Below are positions 1 through 9,539 of a stretch of 24,289 bases of DNA, in pieces. Every line of letters starts with the position of its first letter. Position 1 is the stretch's first letter. The position numbers and the translations under genes are program-made. The notes beneath the pieces were generated by a model. That model was not told where the DNA came from and ran no database searches. It worked only from the letters and a program-made list of their open reading frames with translations. The stretch is from Chara braunii (taxonomy: Eukaryota; Streptophyta; Charophyceae; Charales; Characeae), in assembly GCA_003427395.1 (NCBI GenBank), contig BFEA01000012.1, positions 3,743,079-3,767,367 on the forward strand, given 5' to 3'.

Positions 1-84
<84 letters not shown>
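1..84. repeat. (CT)n microsatellite
   Basis: Uninterrupted CT dinucleotides run from the window edge to position 84. The reverse-strand copy of the same repeat family (near 13737-13765) has an interrupted GA/CT tract at the equivalent place. The microsatellite is therefore probably part of the repeat, expanded in this copy. It may also be why the assembly starts here. Confidence 0.95.
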
Positions 85-88
<4 letters not shown>

Positions 89-625
89 GAAAAACGATGC
101 ATCTGAATGATTGTCCCTCTCTTGAATGAGAATAAGTCGGCCTCCTGTTTTTTTTGTGAAAGAACTTCTTCCGGAACTCTTCCATTAGTTTCCTGGGTAG
201 TCCTCCTACGCAAGGACCCCGCCTACTTGTCTTGTGAACGATGAATGCGTGTGTATTGTGCAATGCGATCCATCTTTTCCTGTGAATGTCTCATTTTCGC
301 ACCTCCCACAGTGAATGCATGTATAGAGATGCGTGAACCTTTCGGATTGATTAGACGACTGTCGTCGGAATCTTGTTCGAGAATACAAGAGTGTTTAGAT
401 CTATAGTCCCGAATGCACTGCGCATGTCATCTGCGTTATGCGGCACGACATCAGCAGCCACGCCACTAGGCGACCTTGAGAAACAAGGCACCGGGCCAAC
501 GTTGTGTTGAACTGGGTCACGGGTCGGTCCCTTAGCCCTATGCATGATCAAGCTGATGTGTGTCTGCTCCCTCGTGTGTCGAGAAGGGTAGATCGAGGGT
601 CGCCTGAATGATTTTTGCTCTTAAT

Positions 626-1081
626 ATGTGGACTGACAAACACCCTTCGATTGGGCGCCAACCTCCCGTATCTCCCATCCCAATGCAACCTTTTCCGTAC
701 AGTGAGGAAAGGATACGTGTATGTGAGTGGGACGTGAGAGAAGCCGTCACACAAATCGGCGAGCAGTATTACTTCCCTCCGACCAACCGTTGTTCAGGGT
801 TCGTAGACGCCGGATTTGTTATTATCGATACGCACTTTCCACCCTACTCGATATTGTTGTCGTTTAACGAGCTGATCGTCATTCCGTGGACAGCAGTGAC
901 GCCCCATTGGCCCCGCACTCTGTGCACGGAGTGCCAGCGTTTCGATCGCTACGAAGCAAAGGGCTTCCGCTACCGAATACGGAGTGAGGACGAACATAAG
1001 GAAAGAGCCACTCGGTTGAGACCATCCACGTTGGATTCGGAACTGACCAGTGAACGACGACGAGATCTGATACGAAAATGA
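626..1081 (+). CDS. Conserved 151-aa protein encoded inside the family A LTR
   Basis: This ORF of 151 codons starts at the ATG shared with copy A2 (an in-frame ATG at 608 exists only in this copy). I do not recognise the family. The N-terminus is Pro-rich (IGRQPPVSPIP). The most conserved block is around residues 66-87, with the motif THFPPYS followed by SFNELIVIP. Then comes a C-x2-C pair (TLCTEC), and a highly charged C-terminus rich in Arg, Glu and Asp ending DLIRK. There is no signal peptide or membrane segment. Copy A2 encodes a protein of the same length with about 90% identity. In the diverged copy A3, 9 of 10 changed codons within the central 22 codons are synonymous, which indicates selection on the protein. 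Its role is unknown. It could be an accessory or regulatory protein of the retroelement, or a captured host gene. Confidence 0.65.
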   Translation: MWTDKHPSIGRQPPVSPIPMQPFPYSEERIRVCEWDVREAVTQIGEQYYFPPTNRCSGFVDAGFVIIDTHFPPYSILLSFNELIVIPWTAVTPHWPRTLCTECQRFDRYEAKGFRYRIRSEDEHKERATRLRPSTLDSELTSERRRDLIRK

Positions 1082-1385
1082 GACACGCGAAGCGTGCCAG
1101 AGCCTTTCTGTTCTAAACGTCGGGTTGTAGCCCGGTGGGAAGCCCGACAATACTTTCTGGATTGAATTTGGATCCTTCTGTTTTCGCGCCATATCCGTGC
1201 GCGCAGCCCGTGACGCGCGAAACTAATCGACTTGCTTCATCGGACCAACACGGGGGATTTCAGTTCCGTCTGTGTCCCCACACTCAATTTCCAAAAATCC
1301 TTGGCACAACCCATCTTGTTGTTTTTCTGGGCCTCTTTTCCGCACAGCTAACACTCCGAACGGAAGACAGCATCGGGCGTGAGGT

Positions 1386-1418
1386 TGGTATCGGAGCCGA
1401 CACGTGTCGGTTCTGATG
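1386..1418 (+). other. Candidate primer-binding site region
   Basis: Two candidates for the tRNA primer site lie here. TGGTATCGGAGCC at 1386 matches the usual initiator-Met PBS (TGGTATCAGAGCC) with one mismatch. However, GAGGTTG leading into it is shared by other family copies, so it may lie inside the LTR. TGTCGGTTCTGATG at 1405 follows the inferred LTR end. It loosely resembles TGGCGGGTGGGATC, which follows the end of LTR B2 at 15368. I cannot choose between them from sequence alone. Confidence 0.35.
1397..1410. repeat. 14-bp perfect palindrome at the LTR/internal junction
   Basis: CCGACACGTGTCGG is perfectly self-complementary and lies exactly where the family A repeat ends and the gag leader begins. 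A similar palindrome marks the start of LTR B1 at 9540-9555. It reads as an inward LTR end (CCGACA), two bases, and its mirror image. Confidence 0.8.
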
Positions 1419-1521
1419 ATAGTAAGTTGAACTGGCGAGAGGTAGGAGAGACCCTCAACTAGCTCGTCGAGATCGCCCAGTAACCCGGTCTCAGTCTCGT
1501 GCGGCTGCACCAGCAATACCA

Positions 1522-3366
1522 ATGGTGGACGATACTAGGGTGATCGTTAGCATCCCTGCCCCTTTTCACTTCTTCCCTAACCATACCCATCCCGAGGCTT
1601 GGCTGGAAGCTGTCGAAGCTCAAAACTACAGCGCAGCCGATCTTCTCCGTGTTATGACATTGCTACTCCGCAATACATCGCGCGACTGGTTTAGAAAGCA
1701 TACATGGGTAGATTGGGATAATTTCAAGCGAGCATTCTTGGCTCGATTCGATACGGTTAGTGAAGATGCCGCCTGGTATGTACTAAAAAATCGACCACAA
1801 GGACCAGGGGAATTATTGCCCAATTTCGTCGATCGATTTCAAACCACGTTGGACAAATCCGGGCGAGACGAGAATTCCGCTCGAGACTTGTTTATTGATC
1901 ACCTTCGAAGTCCGACCTTGAAAGGGAAACTGCAGAAAAAGGTTCCGCCGAAAACAACCCAGTTATCGGCTATCATCGGTAAAGCGTTGGAGCTAAACTT
2001 GGTTGATACAAAAAAATATATCCGTCAGGGAGACGAGGATATTACAGATACCATACGGGATGTAACGGCCAAAAGGCGATCATGACTACAGGCGATCAAA
2101 CGGTTCTATCCCCGCCCCGACCATGACCTTCCCGGCGGAATCGTCTCCGATATCCTGGCTGCTTCTCCTCCCTCTACCCCGGTGAATCAATCAATCGAAG
2201 TCGTTAGAAGCGGAACTCCATCTGAATCCCCCTCGCCCGCCATAACCAATTTGCATCTTGCCCAGATGATCCATACGACCACTACCAAGCAGTCCGAATG
2301 GGTGAGCAACTTGATCCAAATGCAGGCCGCTCACATGGAACGGATGGAACAGATAATGAGCAGACTCATTAAGCCCAACCCAGCTCCTGCTCGGCCTGCC
2401 CCTGCATCGTTTCCACTCGTACCTGCTCCAGGATTCGCCCCTCAGTTTCCCCATCTAGCTAATCTGACAGGAAAGATCGAGTGTTTCAACTGCAAATAGC
2501 CCGGGCATTTCGCCCGAGACTGTCCGCAGCCGAAACTTAATCAGCCTCCTCCTGTTGCGGCCCCCGTCGCCCTTAATCAAGGACGAGTGGCCGCTCTGAT
2601 GGACACAGACCTGGGAAGAGAACTCGTGGCATACGCCCCGGAGCAGCCTTCCCCTTCGAGGACAATGGCGTCGACATCAGGAGCTTCTTCCTCTGACGCG
2701 GCTGACGTGGTCGATCCCCTCAAGTATTTCCATCTTGCCGGAATGATCGGAGCGATCCGATCGGCCCAAGATGATCTCGAATGGGTCGATCGCGAGTCCA
2801 ATCCTGGACCACAGTTTCGGACAGGGGATATTGATGCACTAAAAACGCTCAGGCAATTAGATATTCGCGTTCCTATCCCAGTAGGACATCTGCTTACCAT
2901 ATTTGAAGCAGCGAACGATAAACTTTTACAACACTTCCAGAAAAATAAAAAACGCTTTACCTATCAGCGCATACAACGGATGATGAAGAAGAAGGAGGAA
3001 GGTGAGGAAGTTGCGCCTCCTGAGCCAGACTCAAAAGAACCTGAACCCGAAGTCGCACGTATAACAGCAATCTCGTTAGTAGAAAAGGACCACTTCGTAC
3101 GAGCTCGGCCGGTCCTATGGAAACGTGCGGAATGTGACTGTGAAGTGTGGGCCAAACCGTTTAATGCCCTTATTGACATAGGGTCTTCTGTCGTGGCCAT
3201 ATCGTTGGATAATGTCTAAAAGACGGGACGACTTGGATCCATTCTTCCTCAATCTGGCAAAGACAACTATGTGTCTGCCGACGAGGAAGCAATGAACATC
3301 GTAGGTATTATCGAGAACGTAGCCGTAAAGGTGGGCGAGTACACGTCCTTGTTAACGCCCTCGTAA
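1522..3366 (+). pseudogene. gag-pro: gag and start of protease, Ty3/gypsy (broken)
   Basis: One reading frame starts with the ATG at 1522. Residues 1-187 form a retrotransposon-gag-type capsid segment, recognisable from the pattern around PEAWLEAVEA, RDWFRK, W-x2-FKRAFLARF and the downstream NFVDRFQ. A Pro-rich region follows. A CCHC zinc knuckle lies near 2485-2522 (CFNCK, stop, PGHFARDC). An acidic linker leads to the protease active-site region near 3166-3200, reading ALIDIGSS, where the catalytic triad D-[ST]-G has become D-I-G. In-frame stops are at 2083 (TGA), 2497 (TAG, where Gln is likely) and 3217 (TAA). The frame ends at 3364. Gag would coat and package the element RNA in cytoplasmic particles, but this copy is dead. 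Confidence 0.85.
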
Positions 3367-4115
3367 TAGATGTACGTTCCTATTCTGTGTTGTTGGGATT
3401 ACCCTGGGCGATGGCGGTGGGCGCATGTCTGCATTTCGATTCGAAACAATTGGTGCTTACACAAACTGGGGGAAAGCCTCAGACTATTCCTTTGCGGGTT
3501 TCCACCTGAACGATAAAACGGGTCCTTAACTCTGCTCCCGTCGGGATGATTCGATACGTTGATCCCGAGGAGTGCTCCCCCTTGAGCCTCGGGGATGGAA
3601 TCTGGGAGTGAGAATACAAAGAAGAGATATCCAGTGAAGAGGAATGGAAATATCTAGCTGAACTTTTCGAACATGAAACCCCTGAAGAATTTCGAGTGTG
3701 CCCCGACACCGCTCGGAGCTTCCATGTGGATTCTGAAGACAGTGCATTCACACCTCTAACAGCCCAGGTCAGTCCTTCAGTCCTCCTCGGGGAACCTATA
3801 TAACAAGTCTCCGATCTGGCTGATGATTTGGAACCCCCTCGCACCTTGTACGAGGGGGCTCTTTCCTTACGAACGCGCTATCAGCAAACAAAACAGTATT
3901 TGGATGTCTCTGCTTTTCTGCCCAGATCGTTATTAACGACTGGAGCCACCATCGCCTTGATTAAACAAGAGGCGGAAGCACCGGTGAGTGACGTACCTAA
4001 TCTAATGCAGGAAATGATGGATCTAACCGGGCTAACTGTGGAACCGACCTCGGTCGGCTCAGAAACCGACGCTGAAACTAAAGAAACGGAGATGATCAGC
4101 CCCGCTGAGTCCTAG
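3351..4115 (+). pseudogene. Protease C-terminal part and linker to RT (broken)
   Basis: This frame (two bases offset from gag) continues the protease with VIDVRSYSVLLGLPWA, the usual strand before the conserved I-L-G of retroviral-type aspartic proteases. The shift therefore falls inside the protease fold. It is more likely a one-base indel than a programmed gag/pol frameshift. Downstream is an acidic, low-complexity linker (Glu/Asp-rich around 3630-3740) with no recognisable domain. Stops lie at 3507, 3609, 3801 and 4113. Confidence 0.7.
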
Positions 4116-5681
4116 ATGATAGCAACTATCTTCTCTGTTCGCACCAGTAGTTTTATTTTTTCTAGTGTCAATAAGCGGCGGGAGCGGTCAGTTGATTGGA
4201 TCGATATCCCCCTTAAGATGCCCAGGGAATCGATGATCACCCTCCTGAGTCACGTTCCCGCGGAACTCCGGGAGTCATTAATCTGTGTGTTAAATGGTTA
4301 CTCAGAAGTGTTGAGCATGCATGACAATGATATCGGCTTAACTAACGTAACTGAGCATGCCATCCTCACAGGAGATCATCCGCCTATTAGCTTCGTTCCT
4401 TATCAATATTCGCCAGCTCAAAGAGCAGCCGCTTTTCATCGGATTAAGGAGTTCAAAGCTAATGGATGGATCGAACCTGCTATAGGTCCATGGTCTTTCT
4501 CTGTAGTGATTATACCTAAGAAGGCTAGATGGATTCACATTTGCATTGATTATCGAAAGTTGAATGATATCACGATTAAAGATGTGTATCCCCTCCCCCG
4601 GATTGATGAGTTGTTTATTGGGAGTGCTCGATTTTTCAGCAAGTTTGATGTTCGCCATGGGTTTCATCATCTTCTTGTTCGAGAAGAAGATCGTCCGAAA
4701 ACGGCGTTTGTGTTTTTCGAGGGTACATGGCAGTGGATTCGATGTCCGATGGGTATCTGCAACGCCCCTGCGACTTTTCAGCGGNCCATGAACATNGCTT
4801 TTCANAATTTCGTACGGAAGACTCGCCTGGCGCAGAGCATCATCAACTACTGCGTGATTGTGTACATGGATGACATCCTGGTGTATTCGAGCTCCTATGA
4901 GGGACACGTGCAACACATCGAGTGGGCACTGCATGCGTTACGAGATGCAGGTTTCAAGATGGCGATTGAGAAGTGACTGTTTTTCCTCACCACCATTTCT
5001 TTCCTGGGGCACGTGGTGACAGACAAGGGACTCCAACTGGAGTCGCAGAAGGTGGCAGCTGTCAGGGACGCGCCAGTGCCTACCACTATCACGCAAGTTC
5101 GCGCCTTTCTGGGCCTAGCCTCGTATTACCGAAGATTTATCAAGGGCTTCACGGCGATTGCGGGACCCCTCACAAATCTCATGCGCAAGGATCAGCCGTT
5201 GATCTAGACGCCGAAGTGCGATCAAGCGTTTTCCAAACTCAAGGTTGCTCTCATTTCGACTCCAGTCCTTATAAGACCGTATCCCGAAAAACCTTTTGTT
5301 CTCATCACCAACTGACAGCCAGAGGCGATTTCGACAATCCTTGCCCAGGTAGGACCAATCGGACTCGAGAATGTAGTAGAGTATGCGTCCAAATCAGTAC
5401 CCGCCTTCAAGCGCAACTATGCCGCTCCGACGGGAGAATGCTATGCGACTCTTTGGGGAATCAGTCACTTTCGTGCTTACCTGTACGGACGAAAATTCAC
5501 CTTGGTAACTGACCATGAGCCCCTGTTGGCTCTGAAAAAGTCGAAGAATTACTCGGCCATGATCGGGCGATGGGCAACGGTGTTGCAGAGCATAAAGGCT
5601 GAGGAGGTGATTCCGTGGAACGAACCCGAACAGGAGATCGGACCTCGGTACGGCCAAGTGGAGATCTTATCGAAGCAGTAA
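4116..5681 (+). pseudogene. pol: Reverse transcriptase and RNase H, Ty3/gypsy (broken)
   Basis: RT motifs run in order: GWIEPAIGPWSFSVVIIPKK, the DYRKLND block, YPLPRID, FSKFDVRHGFHH (the first catalytic Asp), CPMGICNAPATFQR and VYMDDILVYSS (the YxDD box). The thumb/connection follows with FLGHVVTDKG, then SYYRRFIKGF, where a W expected in the F-x-W-T pattern is TAG (5205). RNase H shows EYASKSVPAFKRNY, TGECYATLW and VTDHEPLLAL. Its last catalytic Asp (usual ADALSR) is not preserved in VEILSKQ. Stops are at 4974, 5205, 5313 and 5679. Three N bases (4785, 4796, 4805) lie in the RT palm and suggest collapsed reads from several copies. The enzyme would copy element RNA to DNA. Confidence 0.92.
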
Positions 5682-6278
5682 GTGGCACGAGGACTAATTG
5701 TTCCGTTCTACCCTCCCTGCATCCTCTCCTCCTCTAACATCATGGCTACTTCACTCGCCTCCGCAACCCCTTCATCTCCCGCTAATTTTGCCCCTTTCAC
5801 GTCCTCCGCTTTCTTTGCCACCCTCCCCGATAAATTCTGTAACTTTTGCACGTGTATTGCACGGGTTTATGGGGTTGACTGTCATCCCTTCGAAACTGGG
5901 TTTGTCGATTGGGTAGAATGTGCCACGTGTGTCAATCGTGCGCACGGGGTCTCCGTTCGATATCGGACGAGTAGCAAGGATTGGAGGTGCCCCCTGTGTA
6001 GAACGAACAAGCTCCCCACGGAGGTTCCATTCGAGGCCGCCCGTACGGACGGTCCCGAATACGACGAAAAATACCGACGAGCGGAAGTCTGGATGGATAA
6101 AATTTTATTGGCGAAATTAGCGGGATTATCATTGGGTCACCTCACCAAACACGACAGACGTAGGGCGACCGAGAGATCTCGGGACTATCGATGGATCAAC
6201 GGTCATTTGGAAAAACGTAAAACTGACGGATCGGGTTCGTGGCTGACAGTTCCCCATCCCTTCCAGAGATACGATTGA
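5682..6278 (+). pseudogene. PHD-like zinc finger module within gypsy Pol
   Basis: This stretch is in the same frame as RT and integrase, between the RNase H and the integrase zinc finger. After a Ser/Ala/Pro-rich lead it shows C-x2-C (FCNFC, near 5838), then DWVECATC, AH, and finally WRCPLC (near 5982-5999). That is the Cys4-His-Cys3 ladder of a PHD finger, including the W before the last C-x2-C pair. The sixth ligand, expected in H-x2-C, is Ser here (HGVS), so this copy could not bind its second zinc normally. After the finger is a charged helical stretch (RAEVWMDKILLAKLAG) leading into the integrase. PHD fingers often read histone tails, so a role in choosing integration sites is a reasonable inference. 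A RING-like finger is less likely given the spacing. Confidence 0.65.
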
Positions 6279-7460
6279 ATCCGATCTGCTCACGAGGAAC
6301 AGGCCGCTCATTTTGCCATACAAGTCACGGAGGCAACTGTAGACCAGAATCGATGGTTCTAGTCCAATATACGAGGTGATGTCAAATACATTGTCGCTAA
6401 CTGTCCGGTCTGTGCCGCTGATCACGCCCCTATACGGGGACCAAACACAATCGTACCAACGGAAGTAGAGCGTCCTTTTCAGCGAGTCAGTATGGACGCG
6501 ACATATATTGACGTGCCACCTGGCCCAAACCGCTGTGAATACTCTATTTTATTAGTATTAATTGACCACTTTTCCAAGTACATCGAGGTCTATCCCTGTA
6601 AGACCCGAAAAGCCGTAGAAGTAGCCACGTACATCGAACGGTTCCTCTATACCCATTTAGATACGGAAGAAATTCTAACCGACAATGGATCTGAATTTAA
6701 AGGCGAGGTAGAAGAATTGCTTGTGCGAAGGGGCGTCATGCTCCGACATACGGCACCCCACCTGTCCCAGTCGAACGGGTTGGCCGAGAATGCCAACCGT
6801 ATGATTAAAACCGCCCTTCGCAGGAACTTAGCGGCACACGACACGCGTCCTTGGCCCGAAATCGTGTATCAGATCGTCGGGATCCACCGGGCCACCCCTT
6901 ACGAGTCTACGGGGTTTACCCCCTTTCAGCTTCGAACTACTAGCCTTTACCGGGGCAACTCGAAAATTGCCGAAGCAGGGGGTAGAGACACGCGTGTGGC
7001 CCTCAAGGCCAAGGCCAAAAGGTACACCGATTTGATGGAACGGGCCGTTTCGAAGCTAGCCCGAAAAAGACAAAGGATGACCGAGCTGGCACACGGTAGA
7101 CAGGTCCGTAGCTACGAAGCCCGGAATGGAAACGCTGGGCCCCAGTACCAATATAAATTAGGGGACCTAGTGCAGGTACGTAAATGTGCACTTGACCGGA
7201 AACTCGCTCCCAAGTACTCTAGTTGTTTTCGCGTTGTCGAACTCGGACCCAACGACGCTAACACGGTGCGCGTCGCGCCTGAGGCTAGTGCCAGCCATAA
7301 CTCTGTCCCCATCATCCGACATACCTCCTACCTCCGTCTTCTTCCTCCTTCCGATCGTCCTCCCTCTTCTTCTTCGGAAAGCGAGGAGAACGACGACGAT
7401 CTATCTTTCTCCCGTCTTTCTCCCTCTTGTCCTTCATCCTCCTCTCCAACCTCGCCATGA
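6279..7460 (+). pseudogene. int: Integrase, Ty3/gypsy (broken only at its N-terminus)
   Basis: The N-terminal HHCC finger is visible as SAHEEQAAHF followed by NCPVC, with a TAG at 6360 inside it. From 6492 to the stop at 7458 the frame is open for 322 residues. The catalytic D,D-35-E core is seen as SMDATYID, LTDNGSEF and, about 35 residues later, SNGLAEN. Next come RATPYESTGFTPFQL and a C-terminal domain with YKLGDLVQVRK and KLAPKYSSCFRVVE. The latter is the GPY/F module with GPF changed to SCF. A Ser-rich tail ends the protein and no chromodomain is seen. The stop overlaps the next ATG in the sequence ATGA. Confidence 0.92.
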
Positions 7461-7939
7461 GTTTTATCACGGAGCGGGTTCTTGACATTCAGCTGTTGCA
7501 GCCACGCGGCCACATCTCTGAGATTCGACAAGTTTGTCACCCTCGGCTCAATACGGATCTTCAGTGTTTAATGCGATTCTTCTGCGACGAAGGTATCTGT
7601 GCCGCCGCCACGTTTTGAATCGAAGGAAGTCCTCGCGCAATAGTGTTCGCGGAGGTTACCACAATTCATCGGCGAGCGGGTCCCAGAACGAGCCACGTCA
7701 CCACAGTGACGGGATTCACCGGCGACATCAGCTCGTTCAATCCGCTGCGGCATACCGCGATCTTGGCCTCGCTGCACGAGTGGACGGAGCAAGTGTCCAA
7801 TGTGTGGCAGCACGTCCTCGCCCGGGAAGGGTATAGCATCATCCCGATCGTTGCATCGGATCTTGACGGTATTCGCCGATCACCGCTCGAGCGGCCAGTT
7901 GCGATCCCGACCATCGTCCCCTTCCCCCGTCCCCAATGA
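7457..7939 (+). pseudogene. Post-pol ORF 'a', about 160 aa, one internal stop
   Basis: The ATG at 7457 overlaps the Pol stop codon by ATGA, a layout that allows reinitiation after Pol. The frame continues to 7939 with one TGA at 7616. Fragments read MSFITERVLDIQLLQP and, after the stop, GFTGDISSFNPLRHT and HEWTEQVSNVWQHVL. I do not recognise a family. There is no signal peptide or transmembrane helix, so it does not look like an envelope protein. The good frame continuity and immediate coupling suggest an accessory protein of the element. Confidence 0.45.
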
Positions 7940-8064
7940 ACCATGCTGCTCGTCTCGCTCCTCTCTCTACCTTTGGTCTCCCCTCTCTCTTCCCCACCTT
8001 CTGGCAATCCGATCTTCACCCTTCTCTTTCCTTCTCGTTCGAACCTCTTTCAGTCCCTCTTATC

Positions 8065-8694
8065 ATGACTGGATATTGGCGATTGTGACGCGAAACTTTT
8101 GAGGAGCTGTCCTTTTGCTTGACCAGAGTACAGGTGACGTGGACAGGCACTAGCGAGCATCCCACGTGGATCGAGAATCCGGAGTTGTTGATCATACAGG
8201 GTTGGAGGACTAACGCGGAAGGAAATCTTATTGGATTCCTCTTTGGATCGGTACAACTGGGTCGCCGTCAGTTGATTGCACATGAGCTCATTGCACTGAT
8301 CGTGCAATTGGCGGCCGATCTCTCGCCCGACATCTACTTTCAGAGTGACAACAATCCTGCTCCGTACATTTTCGAGCGATCCGTGGATCCGTAACTTCAG
8401 TGGACTTCGTGCTTGGAGGAACCTAGGGACGAGGATACGCTACCATCGCGGCAGGAGTATCTGAAGCCGTACGAGATCATCCCTTACGCCTTCTACCCGA
8501 AGGCAGAAGAAGTGGTGATCGACGACGACGACAAAGAAGAAGATGGCGACCCTGCAGCCGCCACCTCAAGTACCGCGCGACGGAGACGACGCCGATCCCC
8601 CTCCTCCTCTAGCCCCAACCGTCCCTCAGTTCGCCCACGTGCCGATGCGGGCGATAGGCCTTCGTCCTTAGACGCTGTCCCGCCGACCCCTTGA
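8065..8694 (+). pseudogene. Post-pol ORF 'b', about 209 codons, two internal stops
   Basis: This frame starts at the ATG at 8065 and runs to 8694 with stops at 8086 (TGA) and 8392 (TAA). The central part reads like a folded domain (VTWTGTSEHPTW, GNLIGFLFGSVQLG, SPDIYFQSDNNPAPYIFE). The C-terminal part is acidic (DDDDKEED), then has six consecutive Arg followed by Ser/Pro-rich sequence, which resembles a nuclear localisation signal and a disordered tail. No family is recognised. It is separated from ORF a by about 125 bp of pyrimidine-rich DNA. It could be a nuclear accessory factor of the element. Confidence 0.4.
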
Positions 8695-9539
8695 TTTCCT
8701 CACCCTCGAGCAGATCCATACCCCCGTCACCTTCTCTCCCCATCCCTTCCATCCCCATCTCTTCCGCGACTTCTATTCTACCCGTCTACTCGCCACCGTC
8801 CACCCCCACGCCTCCCTTCAGTCCGCTGCTCCCGTGTTTTGCTAGCATCTCCTACTGTTCAGCACTGCATGGGAGCAATCCAACGTAGTAGAGGTCTACT
8901 GCGTTGCCACATTGCCACGGGGACAATCCCCGCTTGCGGCCACTTCGAGATCTTTCGAGCGACACTTTTTCGCACCCTCTCCTCCTTCTATCACGACTAC
9001 CTCGCTTCTCTCCCCCCAGTGGCGATCATTTCCCCCGCTTCCACCAGATCATCCGATACGAGGAGCTCCCGGTGACGATGGAAGGGATGAATCGCTTCCT
9101 ACCCCCACTCCCACCCCGTCATCCCCGCGAGATCCCCGGCAGGTACCGCCTCTACTGGCCTATTCCAACTAGGCGGTGGAAGATCCCATTCACTTCTTCA
9201 TAAGCACGAATCAGTAAGCTTCGCGAAGATCACGCCATCAATGATGACGTCAACCTACGCGCTGATTCGACGGACGACAACGAGCAGGGGTGCAGAGCAC
9301 ACGGAGATCAGGAGGACCATGATGGTGTCACCTGGACGATCTCCACGAGGCAGAGGGTTGCATATGACAGGGCTACAGGGATTTTGCCACAGATGTTGTC
9401 GCCATCTCATCCACGGCCCAGTTATCGTTCCTTGTACTTCTTTCTGCTCTGATGATACGTTTGGTTCCTTATGCATCACTCTGTTCCTTTTCGCCATGAC
9501 ATGCAATCAGGAGATCGCATAATTTTGGAACCCCCTGCG
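8695..9539 (+). other. Ser/Pro-rich and unassigned 3' part of the gypsy internal region
   Basis: Highly CT/CCC-rich sequence runs through about 9060. A frame from 8904 to a stop at 9450 (one in-frame TAA at 9201) could be a third remnant. Its part after 9204 is strongly acidic (INDDVNLRADSTDDNEQG), which looks more like real coding than chance, but it has no recognisable domain. No clear polypurine tract is seen just before the LTR at 9549. Confidence 0.3.

Larger units (their letters stand above)
1..1402 (+). mobile_element. LTR-like repeat, family A copy 1 (5' LTR of the gypsy element)
   Basis: This segment recurs in reverse orientation at 12391-13828 (about 90% similar), as a diverged partial copy at 16105-16854, and as a fragment at 24134-24289. 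It sits just upstream of gag, where a 5' LTR belongs. All copies share a right end containing GCGTGAGGTT, and the other copies then reach a CA-ending terminus (CGTCACA in A2 and A3). Here the corresponding end is CCGACA at 1397-1402. The left end is not visible because the window begins in the CT tract. Unusually for an LTR it contains an intact ORF (626-1081). No TATA box is obvious. The LTR role is inferred from position and from the solo copy A2, which interrupts a LINE. Confidence 0.7.
1403..9539 (+). mobile_element. Degenerate Ty3/gypsy LTR retrotransposon, internal region
   Basis: The order of domains is Gag, zinc knuckle, aspartic protease, RT, RNase H, PHD-like finger, integrase zinc finger, integrase core and C-terminal domain, then additional 3' ORFs. 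RT-RNase H-integrase order is diagnostic of Ty3/gypsy (Metaviridae). A leader of about 120 bp precedes gag. The coding region carries 13 in-frame stops but only one frameshift up to the natural Pol stop. A matching 3' LTR of family A is not found. The next LTR-like sequence downstream (9549) is of another family. The element cannot make its own proteins now. Confidence 0.9.

Noticed and set aside
206-388. Antisense ORF conserved between LTR A1 and A2 (13431-13613)
   Set aside because: The two copies are about 90% similar overall, so shared open frames are expected. No diverged copy supports it.
3218-3366. Programmed gag/pol frameshift
   Set aside because: The frame changes inside the protease fold, between the flap region and the conserved LLG strand. 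A sequence indel in a decaying or misassembled copy is the simpler reading.
1522-7460. Alternative genetic code explaining the in-frame stops
   Set aside because: All three stop codons occur in both retroelements at positions needing different residues. The selected LTR ORFs and the ORF at 22712 contain none and end at ordinary stops.
7457-8694. Envelope gene
   Set aside because: No signal peptide, transmembrane segment, cleavage site or Cys-rich ectodomain is visible in either post-pol ORF.
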